A DNA stretch of 64,000 nt from Trochalopteron elliotii (GCA_024734555.1 JANPWX010000038.1:2924758-2988757), one strand, 5' to 3'. Counted from the first letter of the stretch, positions 51,201-64,000 are shown. The notes: generated by a model from the letters alone, not told the origin. Made by a program: numbers and translations.

Positions 51201-54200
51201 AAGAGGGATGTTCTCTTGATAAATTTCATCAGTGTTGACATTGCTATGTCCATGTTCAGTTAACATACTGAGTTGAGTCACAACTGTAAATCACCCTAAC
51301 TGCATTTCAGCAGTAGATATTGAAAATTCTGTTTTCAAAGAAGAAAATATCAGTTAAAAGGGTAATAGAACCATGCAAATGCCTGTGTGGAGGGAGCATG
51401 TGCGGAGCATGTGCAGAGTAGAATGTAGGTACTCCCAAATGAAAGAGCAGTGCTGAGGTGCACTTATCATTAGTATATTCATCCCATGGCGATGAGTATT
51501 GTAGTTCTAAGTTATTCCACCTCTGCCTCCTAGATGAATCAAAATGTCTCTGGACCTGGAAAAATGGTATGATTAATGTAACAGAAATGTCAGGTTTGGT
51601 GGAAGTAACATTTTTGCTTTATACACTTCCTTCCTTGCAATAGTATAAATCACATTTTCTACTACATGACTTCCTGAATCCTTTGAGGACCAGTCCATGG
51701 AGCCCTTGTAATTAGCATCACATGACCATCTGCAGTTCCCTGCACAGTGCTTCAACCTTCCCTCAGCTATTTGCCCACCTGGATTTTGCAATAGCAAAAA
51801 GGTTTTGGTGTACATTAAGCCCCAAGGCTTTAACGAAAGGAAGGTAGCTACCAGAACCATTTTACCCTTCAGCAAACTTTCTTAAAAATTTTGTTTGTCT
51901 TTTTGCCAGGCACTCCAAATGTAGGCTTGAAGTTAATTGACTCGAACATAAAGTTATATTTAAGCACTTTCCAAAAGTAAACCCACTGTACGTTTTATTA
52001 ATTGTGCAGAGGTAAAAAAGGTCTTTTCCCTGAGGTACCAAGATACACACTTACAAACTATGTTCAATCTGGTTTGTTTTACGAGAAAAAAGGGAATATC
52101 TCCCATGCAATTGTAATCATCTCATTTACTGCTTCTGTCAGGCACATTTCTTTCTTTGAAAAATGTATTTTAAATCCTTTCTGAATCACGTCAGCAAAAA
52201 CAATTTTTCCTAAGACAGTGCAGAGTTACTCGAGCAAAACAAGTGCTTTAATATATTGCATGAAAGATGCTCATACACACAAACTACAAATAGTTTGCTG
52301 GGTTTTTTTCTTTGATTATTATTTAGCTGCTTTTTCTACAGAGTGAATCACTAAAAAAAATAACCTTAATACTTGGAAATACTCCAAAAAAGGCAGAGGA
52401 TTTGGCATCATTATTAAAACGTACAGTTCCCTGACCATTGTTGTGTTCTGCAGAGATTTGTGTCACAATGCCCTCAACAAGCTCTGAGACTTACTTGAAA
52501 ATGCCATTGCTCAGACGCTGAAGTAAGCAAACTTCTGGACTCTTTGGCTCCAAATGGTTTATGGCAATACGTAATTCCCAAAGGCAAGCCATCAAAAGAA
52601 ATGCTAATTGTTGAACTATAAAGCTAAAACTCTGGTAAATGGGACAAAGAAAACTCACTCTGTATGTGCAAGGAACAGGCAAGTAATAGAGGGCACAAGC
52701 TGTGAAATATTTTATGTTTTTACAGCGAGAAGAACCCAGCAGTGAGACTGAATCACAGAAGTGTAATACTACACTTGAGACAAAATTAAAATTAATGAGA
52801 TATGTTTAATCAATAAGAAAAAGAAGGAAGCATGAAGAATCTATGATTGATAAGATGCTGGTGAGTCATTCTCATATTTTTCAAAACTAATTGGGTTTCT
52901 CATAAGCAATAATATAATTGGCACACATAGGTGAAAAAAGGGAATCCTCAGGACTGTGCTGGATGCCCTGAAATAAACTCTAGGGAAAGCAACAGACCCT
53001 GTTCAAAGAAAAAAGTTACCATATTCATATGGATGTTATGAAAGACAATATTCTACCAATACTTGTGGAAAATTACTAAAGAAACCCTATAGTTTATGGA
53101 GATTACAGTCAAAATCTCTTCACAAAGAGAATGTGAACCTACATACATTACAAGGTAAAAGAACCATTCTAATTCCATGTAGCAGGCATGTCTTTGAGGA
53201 AAAAGTTAACACAACTAAATTAACATTTCCTCTACCATTAGCACTAAGCATTAAATTGTTTATAGCCTATAAAGGTGCATGGGTAGGTCCAAGGTAGTAT
53301 TTCTGACTGACACTGCATTTACAAATTTTGAAGAATGAAGTAGTTTCCACTGTAAGCATCTTCTTCTCCAGTGAATAAGATCAAAAAAAGTCATAGAAAG
53401 AACTATCTAATTTTAAAGCAGGAAAACACAGCAGTATCTCTTTCCTGTTGCACTAATCACAGCACTGCATGACACAACATTATCTAATAAATCTCTTAAA
53501 GTTACATAAGCTCAGGTTTCCTTTATGTTTCTGCCAAAAATCAACCATTCCCCAGCTGTTCCTGTGTACTAGATTATTATTTCTTAGGACTTAAGTCTCC
53601 AAAAGATGTTTGCTCTACCAATCTGGGTTAACTGTGAATACAGATAGAGTTATTTCCTACCCACATCAAAATAATTATGACGATGTGCTGGTAGATAAAC
53701 ATTATGTGAGAAATAGGAGGAGCATACTGAAATTAAACATATGACAAGCAAATGCATTATACATAAGTCTGTGAATCAAGGCAGAGGGTCAAACAATACA
53801 TTCCATGCAATAAGGAGAAAATGTAGTGACAAATGCAGGAATACTGGAATTTCAAGAGAGTAAAACTGAGTGACTAAAGTGAAAAAGGAAAGATTAAAAA
53901 AATAAAAGAAAAAAGTGGGAATTTGGGTTGGTGAAATATAGCGTGGTGCCTTTTCCTTTCAATCGATCAGCTAATGTCCTTTCTGTGGGCTGGAGCTAAA
54001 TAGGTATTTAAAGTGAAACTTTTCAGCTGTCATTTTTATTTTGTGACAAAATTTAAAGGAACAAATAAAAATGTAAATATTCCCAACAACAAAAAGCTCA
54101 TTTCATCAAAAAACTGGTAATATTTTTTTAAAAAAATTCAATTTCTGAATCTTTAGATTATCAGCTTTTTTTGAAAAGTGTTTCTATTTTGTGATGTCTG

Positions 54201-54508
54201 AATTGTTATAATTCCATTAAGAAAATATATTCTTTCTCTGTTTTGTAATTTTTATTTAAGGAAAAAATATTGCTTAGCCTGGACGCCATTTCAACAGACT
54301 AAGGTCTGACATTTTTAACACGTTAAAACCATGCCACAAATCAAGTCAACATAGTTATCATTTTGTTTTCTAACAAGAATTTAAAAAGCAGTAATAGCGA
54401 CAACAAAACCCACATAAAAACCCCTGAACTCACAAGCTTTTACACATTAGGATTTAATTTTCTATTTTTTTTTCTACAGTACTAAAAAATGCAATTGCAC
54501 TCATGTTT
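48276..54508. other. Non-coding AT-rich DNA
   Basis: Unique sequence. Slightly GC-richer parts lie at 49130-49420 and 51380-51860; no domain, RNA gene or repeat was identified. Frames of 80-100 codons occur on both strands and look like chance. Confidence 0.5.
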
Positions 54509-54530
54509 AAAAATAAATAAATAAATAAAT
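54509..54530. repeat. (AAAT)n short microsatellite
   Basis: About 5.5 copies of AAAT. Confidence 0.9.
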
Positions 54531-57500
54531 CCCACCATCCTCTTTCAGTTGTCAAATGAATGCTTCCACAGCAGCTGGCTTTACCCACAACAGAAAGTGA
54601 CTGATTTTGCTCTCGACAGGTGAACTGAATTGACTCAGCTTAGCTATTCTGTCTCTGATGTGTTATTCCAAGTAGTTCAGTAAGCATCAGATCTAGTCTC
54701 CCTTTACTGTGGATTTGTGCCTCAGGACCAAGCTTCCATGAGGATTATCAGTTTTGTATTAAATGGATCTCTCTCAGAAGCACAGCACTTATAGGATATC
54801 AATGTCCACGACTCCTCTGCCAGTTCTACTCAAACTTGCTACTAGGTTAAAAAAGTTCCAGGTAGAATGAACTTCTTGTGGTGTGTGACTTAAACATCCC
54901 CTGATTTTCATGACACTTAGCATGAAAAATTATGAGCTGTTAAAATGAAGCCATTCCCAATGGAGACATGACATGAATTTGATAGGAAGAAATAGCATTT
55001 TTTGAATGTGACAATCGAGATTTGAACAACAGCAACCACAAGGCAAACTGAATATAACCAACACTAATTTTACTATAGTCATGATATAATGGAATCCCTT
55101 TTTTTTTTTTTTTTTTTTTATGGACAGGAAGAATCAAATAAATTTATTTTCAAACTCAAATAATTAACAGGATTTTGTGTAGCTCAGCTGGTGTTTCTCC
55201 TACACCAGTCATTAGCAACACTCCAGATACTCCTTGCTCCTGGTAGAGCTGACAGCCTGAGACACATATCCTCTTCTTTGCCCATAGCTGATAGATTCAG
55301 TACTGGAATGATGGAAAAATACAGTTGTGGAAGGATAATTTGGAAGCACTCCTCCTTGAGGAATTTGGTGTGAATGCTTAGAAATAATTCTTTAACAGAC
55401 AAAAATGAAAGACATTTTATGGGACAATAAAAAGAGCATGGGCCTAAGAACCAGGTTTTCTCTGATGAGACTCCACAATTCATGTAAATCAGATACTAAT
55501 ATAAAATAATACAAGGACACACTAGCAATATAGATGTTCACACGAAAAACAGATAGCAGCTTGAGAATTAAGAGAATTACATACCAAGAAAAAATGTATT
55601 GTAGAATTTGCCATTTAACCATTAACCACTTTGTTAGAGGTATTAATTTTAGCACCCATGCAATTGCCTTGGGAAAAACTTTGATAATAAGTTTTGTGAC
55701 TTTTTTAAATTTAAAAGTTTAAGTCCGTTTGCAATGTAAAACCTGAGGAAGAAAAACAAAACTACTAAGTTTAATACATTATGATGTTTAGGAAGTTGAG
55801 GGACAGAGAAGAGTCAAGTGCATGGAAAAAACATTCTACAGATCTTCTCTGTGACTAATAAAATATATTATAAGTGTAAATGGGAATGAAGTCTCAAATT
55901 TCTAAGCTCTGAAAGTGAAAGATAAAAGCTGTTAACTTAATATGCTGGCAAAGATGGAATATTACTTAATACAGATTTGAAAGCTGTAATTAACACTGAA
56001 ACTCACAAAATTACACTGTAGTTTTAACAGCTCTTATAGGTTACAAAAAAAAAAAAAACAAGACTAAAAATAGGTTAAACAAGTCATATATGAATTTGGT
56101 AAGGATTGTGGTATTGGGTGGGGATTTTGTTATTAGGTGGTGTTTGTAGGTGATGATTTCTACCAAGGGAGATAGAGAAGATTGAAGGAATGATCTTCAT
56201 TTTCCATCTCTTTTTTGCCTTAAAGCTCAGTCTGTGAGATTTGACAGTGAAAGAAGAGCCAACACCTCACTTGACCATGTTCACTAAGTAATCTAGCAAA
56301 TTATGTGTGTAGTTATTCTGCAGCAGAGTTAAGATTGCCTTTCATCATGACTTATTTCTTGTTCTTCCTTTTCTGTGTAATTTTAACTTTTGCCTACAGT
56401 TTTTTCTGAGCGATCAAGAGTGATGGGTACAGGAGCACCATGTACTTGCACCGAAAATGCCAGTCGCATTTTTAAATGTTTTTAATTTAACAATAAAACT
56501 CATATTTGCAAACTTGCATTTTGAACATGTCACCTAACAAATGGAAACAAGAAGAAGATGAGCAAACACCTTTTATCTGAAGATGTCATTCTCTACTAAT
56601 TTTCACTGTACATCTCTTGTGGATTCAGTGGGGTGGTACCCCTCAACTGATACTTCAGTCTGTATCATAGTTTAAATAACAATGCCTTACCTTAATCTGA
56701 GAACAGTGGATTCATTTTTATTCCTTCCATCCTTTGAGGCCTAATGCTGATAAAAATTCCAGGAGTCATAAGATATACTTCTCTTACTTAAACTGAAATA
56801 GTTTTTCTGCTGAATCTTCAGCCTGTTAGTGACTGGTGCAATTTTGGTGACACACCTTAAGGTGGGTCAATGTGGGTCACAAACCCATTGAAAAGGGCTT
56901 TGGCTTGAAACTCTGCAAGCTGGAATGCACGGAGAAGGGAAGAACACTCTAAGATATCATCAAATTAGCACAATAGGTTTTTCTCAGTCCCTGTAAAATC
57001 TGTTCTTCATGTTCTGAGGCTGGAAGCATCTGTCATAGTCTCAATTGTTACAGAAGAAAAGATGTGCAGTGAGAATCCTCATGATCTATATAGATCAACT
57101 CCACTCTTTTCAAGAGCAGCCAGAGGACTTTGAAAGTCAGTGACTTGGAAACTTAAAATTTAGTCTAGTGATTGTGATTCATCTTTACAGTAATCATTTG
57201 GCCTTCAAAATTACTGGTTAAATTCCTGGTGGCTGTCTAGAACAACAAAATTGTCCTGATTTGTTTGACTGTGTTTCCACTGACATTCACTGAGCTAATG
57301 TTTTCCATCTCAGTAATCCAACTATGGGTAGTATCCAAATAAATGATTAAAACAAAATACTCAGGATCTTTTTAAAATATTTTGGTTATCTTAGATTTCT
57401 TCATTCTGACTGCACCAGGTACCTCAGTTTCTGTGGCTTATACCAGAGTCAAGCCCAATTTTGATGCCTTACACTCAATTACCAATTTACTTTTTATCAT

Positions 57501-59403
57501 TGGTATATACTCCCTTGTTTATGAGATCTTGTAGCTATCTGATGTGCCACAATTACATAAAAAATTCATTGTTCCTAGGTGCACATACATGTCCTACATT
57601 TTGGATTCAATTCATGTAATTCATATTCACTATAGGTGTTTCTTCATATTTTCCATGCTCCTTCTTTTACATTCTTACCAGAGTATGAGATCATTGATTT
57701 AGCATTTATGTCACTTTTGTTCTTGTTTGTGACTACACAGATGCTTGTTCTTCTCACAAGTATTTTTCAGTATTTTCATTATCTCCTAAGGCATGCTGTT
57801 CGTTCACTCTGTTCTATTTTTCTTCTCTAGGGTCAGACCATCAACAGTTAATAGGTTTTCATCTGTCTCTGAGGTATGATGCCATTAAAATTCTGATTTA
57901 TCTTGTCATCTTCATCTACAAATGCATAGTTTTATGAGCAGCAGGTGAGGTTCCAATTCATCTTTGGTGTCTAGTGAGCATTGAGACCTCCCATGGAAGT
58001 TTTTAGTTTGAATGAAAGTGCTTTCAGATGGCTCACACACTTCAGATAAGTTGGAGACTTATGATCATCAAAGGTTATTTATCAACTGGATTCTTATTCT
58101 CTTTCTTTTTTGTCCTATGTACATTTAAAAGTATTCAACATTTTAAGTTACTGACCATCTGTCTCCTTCAAGTCCTGCAGACATAAACATCATGCAGCTT
58201 CTTCCATCTGGCTATGCTTTCAGATATGTTTCCATTTAAAAAATCTCTTGGAGATATTTTTCTAACAATTTTAGCAGCAATTTCAGTTTTCCTTTGACAC
58301 TTTGCCTTCTAACCAGAAAAAATTGTTTCATTTAACTTCCAGAAATTAAAAGACTTATTAATTCCCCAATGTGCTTTCTGTCATTTAGATTGTGTGCACA
58401 CAGAAGATGGTAGGTCACTCTTTTGAACAATATTTATGATAACTATAGCAGTCCCTCCAGCCAAAATAACTGCCTGGCTCCTTCAGGCATCATGCAAACA
58501 CACTAGAATGATGGCCCTTGCACCCAAATTGTTTCCATCTGCATTCTCACTTAGAGATCATAGATATGACATCTATCAATAGAAGTAATGTCATCTATCA
58601 ACAGAAATCAATATAGAGACATCAGAAAGAAGACCTTTATATAAGAAACCTTTTACATTACAAAGAAGGTGACCAAATGATAGCACATTTGCATAGTTAA
58701 TTTCTTATCTAATGGTCATGTAATTACCTGTCATTTCTAGCTGCAGTATAAACTCTTTGTTAAAGCACAAAATAGTAGCATTAAACATTTATTTTTTTCA
58801 GCACTCTTCCTGTTATTTCAAGTCTAAGATATCAGATAAACACTATCGTTGGTTTAATTACTATGAACAGACAATGTCCATTTTTTTTAATGACATCCAC
58901 TGTGTGTTTCTCTCATCAAGAGATCAGAAAGGGGAAAAAGTAACTACTCTAATTTGTATTTTCTTTTGTCCCTCAGAATGTATTACCTGCCAACTTAAAA
59001 TATATAGCAATGCCTTTGTGCTTCATCAAAGTTGAACATATTCAATAAAACACTGCGAGGGCATTCAATTTCCCATTTTCTCAACTTTTCTTTTGTCTCT
59101 ATTGTAAAACACTTTTTCTTGTCCTTAGAACTGCTCTCCTGTTTTAAAAGCAGTGGAAATGAATCTCTTTTACTCTTTGCAGGATTGTTTCAATAAGTTA
59201 AAGGGGAACAAGTGGGAGGTTGAAATGAAAAATTGATTTCCATTTTATGATCTCAATAAAGTAATCTACTGATAGAAAGAAAAATCATACATCAACAAAT
59301 CACATTGTAACACAATAAATCTTCTCTACCTTATGAGCATCAGTGTCACATCAACAGGTTGAAAGTCAACAAATGCCATAAAGCTTAGATTAGTAGTTAG
59401 GTA
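54531..59403. other. Non-coding AT-rich DNA
   Basis: Unique sequence apart from a 21-T run at 55099-55119 and a 14-A run at 56045-56058. No gene or transposon was supported. The T run is not flanked by a recognisable retroposed sequence. Confidence 0.5.
55099..55119. repeat. T21 homopolymer
   Basis: Perfect run of 21 T. No retroposed element was recognised on either side. Confidence 0.95.
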
Positions 59404-59424
59404 GGGGAGGAGGAGGAGGAGGAA
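59404..59424. repeat. (GGA)n short microsatellite
   Basis: About six GGA units (GGGGAGGAGGAGGAGGAGGAA), purine-only on the plus strand. Confidence 0.88.
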
Positions 59425-60017
59425 GCAGAGCAATCTCTCAGGTGTCCAAGCTTCTTTCACTCAAAGCAGAAATGCTTGACACAGCAAACAGGCCAGTTCA
59501 GTATACACTTGCTACTTGGGGAAAAGCTTCTAAGATGGTATCCAAACTCCTAATCTAAAAATCCATGAATCACACTCTTTCTTTGCTTTCTTCTGTACTG
59601 CTTTATTCCTGGACACTTGTCAAAACACAAACACTTCAAAAACGTTAATGTTATTGTGTGTCCACATATCGTATTATGTGAACTTTACTTGCTTTCCGTA
59701 CCACTCCACTCTGATTTTTTTTTTCAAAAGGAATCACACTATCTTCCTGAAGGCTTAATTTTTAATGCTTTTGTAATAGATGTGATTATAAATTCATGCA
59801 ATTAAAACATAGAAGGAAGATATAGTAGATGATAGAATGTATATTTTCTATAACCCTGTGAGTATAAAAAGTAACCTCGATTCCCGGGAATGGGATGGGC
59901 GTTCACCAAATACCGGGACATGCTTTGTATACAAACTAACATCTCGATTTACACCAGAAAGGAGGGTGGCTTGCCAGGATGGAGCTCCTTGAGCTAATCA
60001 GATCTTGGGCACCCGGA

Positions 60018-60050
60018 CCATCAACCCACCATCAACCCACCATCAACACA
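60018..60050 (+). repeat. CCATCAACCCA tandem repeat, three 11-bp units
   Basis: Units at 60018-60028, 60029-60039 and 60040-60050; the third differs at one base. It lies in the U3 of the LTR, where short direct repeats may act as enhancer units; that role is inference. Confidence 0.85.
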
Positions 60051-60237
60051 TCGACACCCATTTCGAGGGTGGACCCTGAATTTGACAACATCATCATCCC
60101 AAAAGAAGATTCCCGGAAAATCCTTTCAGACTCGGCCCAGCACTGGGGAATCTGTTCAGGGTTCATCATCAAGTGAAAGACTGGGCTTGAATTTGAAAAA
60201 ACACAATATCTCTGCTGCTGGGAGGCACAAAATACAG

Positions 60238-60245
60238 TATAAAAA
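60238..60245 (+). promoter_or_regulatory. TATA box of the LTR
   Basis: TATAAAAA, placed 126 bp upstream of the polyadenylation signal, as expected for a U3/R promoter. Confidence 0.6.
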
Positions 60246-60370
60246 CCCGGACTCAACCACCAACAAAGGGTGGAATAGTGCGAGATAGCAACCCTGCTGT
60301 CAGTCGGCTGTTTCACCCAACATTCGAATGTTGTTCCCTGTGGCTGTCCCAGATAGATTTAAAATGGAAA

Positions 60371-60376
60371 AATAAA
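60371..60376 (+). terminator. Polyadenylation signal of the LTR
   Basis: AATAAA downstream of the TATA box in the plus-strand LTR. Cleavage would be expected 10-30 bp further on. Confidence 0.6.
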
Positions 60377-60419
60377 ATTTATTCTTTCTATCCAATTGGC
60401 TAGTTGATCATTTATAACA

Positions 60420-61599
60420 CTTTGGTGGAGAACATGGAGAAAAGAGGAGTAAGGGGAAATGAGAGTGGCATCTCACATACAGTCTACCAGGTGACTTGTA
60501 GGGGAAAAGAGCATTTGAGAATAGTTGCAGCAGGTGTTACTCCAGAAATAATGTACTCTGGAAGTCCATTACCTACTTTATATCTCACATAAACCTAAGG
60601 GCAAGAGCCACACTCAGTGTTGGAGGACAAAGTTGCATGGGAAGTACTTTCACCTTAGCTAAATGAGTATGGAAGTCTTTCAGCAGGTTCTGAGGATCTG
60701 AATGGAAGAGGGGTTCTCCAGTCATAAAAAAAAGCAGGAGGATATTTCCTTGGAGTACAGTTGAACACCTGTCATCTACTGGACAGTAATTGTACAACCA
60801 AAACCACCAAAGGATGGCAGAAGCATTTTCATTGACCAAAGAGGAAGAAATTATCATTTCCTCCTTGAGACTGGGAAATACATTTCTGTTATGACATTCT
60901 CACTCCTCAGTTATTTGCAGTAAGTACTGTTAAGAATGGGAAGAGTAGATGAATTTAAGTCAACAACCAGGAAGAATGAAATTAATAATTGCTGTCAAAC
61001 AATTGATGAGGTTGTACAATAAATATACCACTGCAGGGTGATATTTACATTGAATAATGAGAAACAACATGTAATGAACTGAGTATCAGAGGACATTCTC
61101 AAATGTCAAAACCTTGAGATACAGTCTTAAAATATACTTGTGATGTTTGTCCTACCATTCAATTGTCAGTCTGAATGTATGAACCTTACAACTGTTAATC
61201 ACAAAGTGATTTCTAAAACTAGATTGTGATCTCCGTGTACAAAGTAGCTATCCAAACTTTTAACATGTACTACTTTCTATATCTTCAGCTGAATGCACAA
61301 ACCTTAGCAAAAGTTATAGCTATACTGAAAATCTTAATGTTCTCATTGATATAAAAAATGCCAAAGAACTTTCCTCGTGCATATTTTTAAACATGCCAGA
61401 AAATAAGGAAAGAAATGCTGTTATACAGAGGCTTTCCCAGTTGGGAAAAAAAAAAAAATCAGTTGCTCATGTCCAAGTAACTTGTGGTTCCTATATGTCA
61501 TTTCACTTCATTTTTATTATTTCATGCATGTGTAACTCTCTCCAATTCTTCAGATTCGCTCCTGTTTCACAGTCGTCTGAGCAAGCAGATTAGGCCCAT
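60420..61599. other. Sequence downstream of the LTR; identity unknown
   Basis: If the LTR is a 5' LTR, this would be proviral leader, but no gag-like reading is seen and the DNA turns AT-rich within about 500 bp. More likely a solo or truncated LTR followed by unique DNA. Confidence 0.4.
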
Positions 61600-61885
61600 C
61601 AGGTTAATACATTCTTATTATGTACTCGTGTATTTTAGTGTTCTTGCTTTTCAGACATAAGACTTTATTTATTTAAATGTGGCATTCACCCTTTAGTGCA
61701 TTTATTACAAGGCTGACATTTTACAATTTTTTTCCATCAGAATCAACCAGGAGCATTAACTTTTATTGAGGCCTTTATCAGCATTTATCTGAGTTAAAAG
61801 TTTTAAAGGCTGCTTATCATTTAGATGTTGTGTTGACTTGTATAATTTTACTTCATTCTCTTTTTAGAAGTCGCATGTTTTTTGA
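61600..61885. promoter_or_regulatory. Candidate conserved non-coding element
   Basis: Long complex AT-rich sequence without repeats, with TTTATTTATTTAAATG, TTTATTGAGGCC and CATTTATCTGAG-like motifs suggestive of forkhead, HOX/CDX and GATA sites. This texture is common in deeply conserved vertebrate enhancers. Conservation is not visible here. Confidence 0.2.
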
Positions 61886-64000
61886 GGCGCAAAGAAAGAC
61901 TCCCAAACAACAGCACTGCTTTGTAACTCAGAAAAGGGAAAGCAAAAGAGTGCTTTGGACAAATGCGGCATGGGGTGTTCTTGGTAGGGTTTTTTAAGTT
62001 TTCTGAGCCAGGAAAAAAATTCTGATTTCACTCAGAGTGAGAAGAAGCCGGAAATCTTTCTTATCCCATATTAATCTGTAAAAGAAAATCTCTCTATTCT
62101 GCCACTGTATGTAGTAAAACACAAGTTGAAGAGAAGGATTTGGTTGCAGGAGTGAGAAAAGGAGTTAGAAACGGAAACTGGCTTTGTTTGGTTTTTAACT
62201 TGTCCACCTGTGCCTTTCCTGAGACAAGATCTCAAGAGAAAGGTTATGATCCATATGTGCTGTTGATGACACTATCTTTCCTGGTATTTATGCAGCAGCA
62301 TGTCATCCTAAAAGTTTTCTCCTTTTGGTCAGAGCTGTTACCACCAATGAAATTAGTTTTGCTGTTACAAACTCTTCACTCCATAATATAAAGCAGGAAA
62401 ATGCTTTATATAAATGCTTTATATATTTTTATATATATAAAAAAGTAAGAGTACTTACTTCTTAGTCTTCTAAAAGGAAAAATAATCAGAGAGTTGACAT
62501 TGCATAACCAATGATCTTGTTCCATTGGATGTTTTTGCATGCAATAAACATTTCAGCAGAGATGCATAAGATGATGTCTGGTTGTCATTGGGTTTCCCTG
62601 ATTATGAACAACTAAGTACTTGAAAAATTATTCATCTTTAACAGGAAAGAGTTTAAATAACATTACAAAATTTGGAGCCATTAGGTAACTATTAATTGTG
62701 TGATGAAACAATTTGTTGGAGTTATACTGGAATTAAGAGTGCCAAAAAATATATGATTTGCTCATTCTTCCCATTACACAGATTCCACAACTTCCTTCTC
62801 AAAAGAACCCCAAAGATTCCTTCACAGCACAAACTGCTTCATAATCCTCAGGTGTACTTGTCATCCACTCACCACAGTCAGGAACAAACCTCAGGCACAA
62901 AATCCCCACTGAACAGAAAAGACACAATACTCAGGAGGAGCACGGCAGCTGCCCTTTCTGGACATGGGATACTAGCTTGCTGTCTGAATGTTAAGGAAGC
63001 AATTCCTTCCCCCTGGCAATTTTCTCTGCCACTGGCTGCCCCTGAAGCACAGCCTTTCCCACCAAGACAAATCCTGAGGCTCTTGGGTGCAGGTGCCTGC
63101 AGGGCTCTCTCTCTTCCCCAGTCACCACAATAATTCCTGCCCTGCTCAACTTTGACAACACAAGTGTTAAACAGCAGTGAGGATTTTTTAAAGTCATCTA
63201 GGACATTTCTAAAGGTCTTTCTTGTCTGTCTTCCGTTTCAGGCTTTTTTTCTTTACTACCGTTTCTATCCTACATAATTTTCCATCTCCTTTGCTACTGT
63301 CATGTTTGTTAGCAACCCCATCACAGTAAGGAATGTTTAATTTGAATATTGGCTTGTTCTTTTAAACATCTGATCACAAAGCATTTTATGAAAAGGTTAG
63401 TGTTATATTTTCCATCTGTTAGATATGAACAGAGGATCTGAACCTAGGATTCAACTCCTTTGAAACAGTCCAATGGGAATAGTGTATATCATTTCCCTTT
63501 TTAAACATAAACATAACATTCCCTATTTAAGCTTAACTAAAGACAAACCAAAATCCAAACAAAGCAGGTTTTCTAGGCTTAATAAGATAATTCTCTTATG
63601 GATTTTAAATGTCAGAGCAAGCATCATCTGAAAATATTCCCTTAAGCTATTTTTACCAAACAGACATTTGTAGGGATTCACTGTAAGAAAGATAGTTGTC
63701 CTTTCTCCACCTCCAGAACATCCCTTCTGACCCTGGCCCTGTCAAAAATTTTCATTATTCAAACTGATCTTGGATGAATGTAGAAAAAAAAAAGTATTAA
63801 AAAAAATCTCTGCAGCCTCCCTATTATGTCTGTGGATGTGACAAAGTACTTGAGAGAGATAAGCTAAAGGATTTCTAAGTTGATTGAAATATATTCCTGT
63901 CTGTATATGGATTTATAGCTTCTCCCTATGAGAGTGCTAGGTAGTGCTAAATTTAATTACAAAATTACTTTTACCTAAGTTGCTAGTCTGGAAAGTAATC
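61886..64000. other. Non-coding DNA with a GC-richer patch
   Basis: Unique sequence. The patch 62870-63140 is GC-richer and carries most of a 145-codon plus frame (62696-63133), rich in Pro, Leu and Ser with no domain; a minus frame of 68 codons overlaps it. An AT-rich low-complexity tract lies at 62400-62445. No gene or repeat is supported. Confidence 0.45.

Larger units (their letters stand above)
59857..60419 (+). mobile_element. LTR of an endogenous retrovirus, plus strand
   Basis: A GC-richer, CpG-bearing block (several CCGG and TCGA sites) in CpG-poor surroundings. It has a TATAAAAA box at 60238-60245 and AATAAA at 60371-60376, 126 bp apart, then a U5 of about 40 bp ending TTTATAACA at 60419. 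TTTGGTGGAGAACATGG follows and sits where a primer-binding site would be, though I cannot match it to a tRNA. The left end is uncertain: TGTGAGTATAAA at 59857 is the first reasonable TG. Within U3 an 11-bp unit repeats three times (60018-60050). The preserved CpGs suggest a younger insertion than the CR1 copies. Confidence 0.6.

Noticed and set aside
55099..55119. T21 run as the tail of a minus-strand retroposon
   Set aside because: No recognisable retroposed sequence to its right and no flanking duplication.
59851..60293. Alternative LTR limits using an ACCCTG repeat at both ends
   Set aside because: This would end the LTR only about 45 bp after the TATA box and exclude the AATAAA signal; the match is likely chance.
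1..64000. CRISPR arrays, operons, prophage, toxin-antitoxin or other bacterial systems
   Set aside because: The window is vertebrate: CR1 LINEs, LTRs and microsatellites, with no bacterial gene organisation.
1..64000. tRNA, 5S, U6 or other small RNA genes
   Set aside because: No cloverleaf with A and B boxes and no snRNA core sequence was recognised on either strand by reading; a covariance-model search was not possible.

Overview
The window reads as AT-rich, CpG-poor vertebrate nuclear DNA, almost certainly from a bird. The main evidence is four CR1 LINE copies, each ending in the octamer-like AGAATCATAGAAT tail (seen here on the plus strand, so all four are minus-strand insertions). Several endogenous-retrovirus LTRs resemble families known from songbirds and other Neoaves; the passerine placement is an inference, not proven. 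No operon-like or bacterial feature is present.

No protein-coding gene could be supported. The open frames are short, in all six frames, and lack recognisable domains, apart from decayed CR1 reverse-transcriptase pieces. The window is best read as a gene desert or the inside of a very long intron. Two short segments have good acceptor/donor-like boundaries (5976-6169 and 17426-17480) and are offered only as weak exon candidates.

Layout. 1-13 kb: unique AT-rich DNA with a G-quadruplex motif (1337-1354), a perfect 11-bp hairpin (2072-2098), a CR1 copy (3373-3965) and an (AT)n tract. 13-21 kb: a 113-bp TTCTC polypyrimidine microsatellite, a short CR1 tail and unique DNA. 21.5-23.2 kb: a GC-richer island with a minus-strand LTR-like sequence and a diverged tandem repeat. 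26.1-27.2 kb: two solo LTRs in opposite orientation, one with a perfect 6-bp and one with a 4/5-match target-site duplication. 34.2-34.4 kb: an ERV-like fragment. 35.9-38.1 kb: a long CR1 copy whose RT domain still shows the FADD motif but has a stop and frame changes, and which holds a non-CR1 segment. 48.1-48.3 kb: a recent 86-bp tandem duplication. 59.9-60.4 kb: a CpG-bearing, plus-strand LTR with TATA box and polyadenylation signal. The rest is unique AT-rich sequence, some of it with the look of conserved non-coding DNA.

I did not find a novel biological system here. The observations of most interest are transposable-element structures and a few candidate regulatory or non-B-DNA segments.
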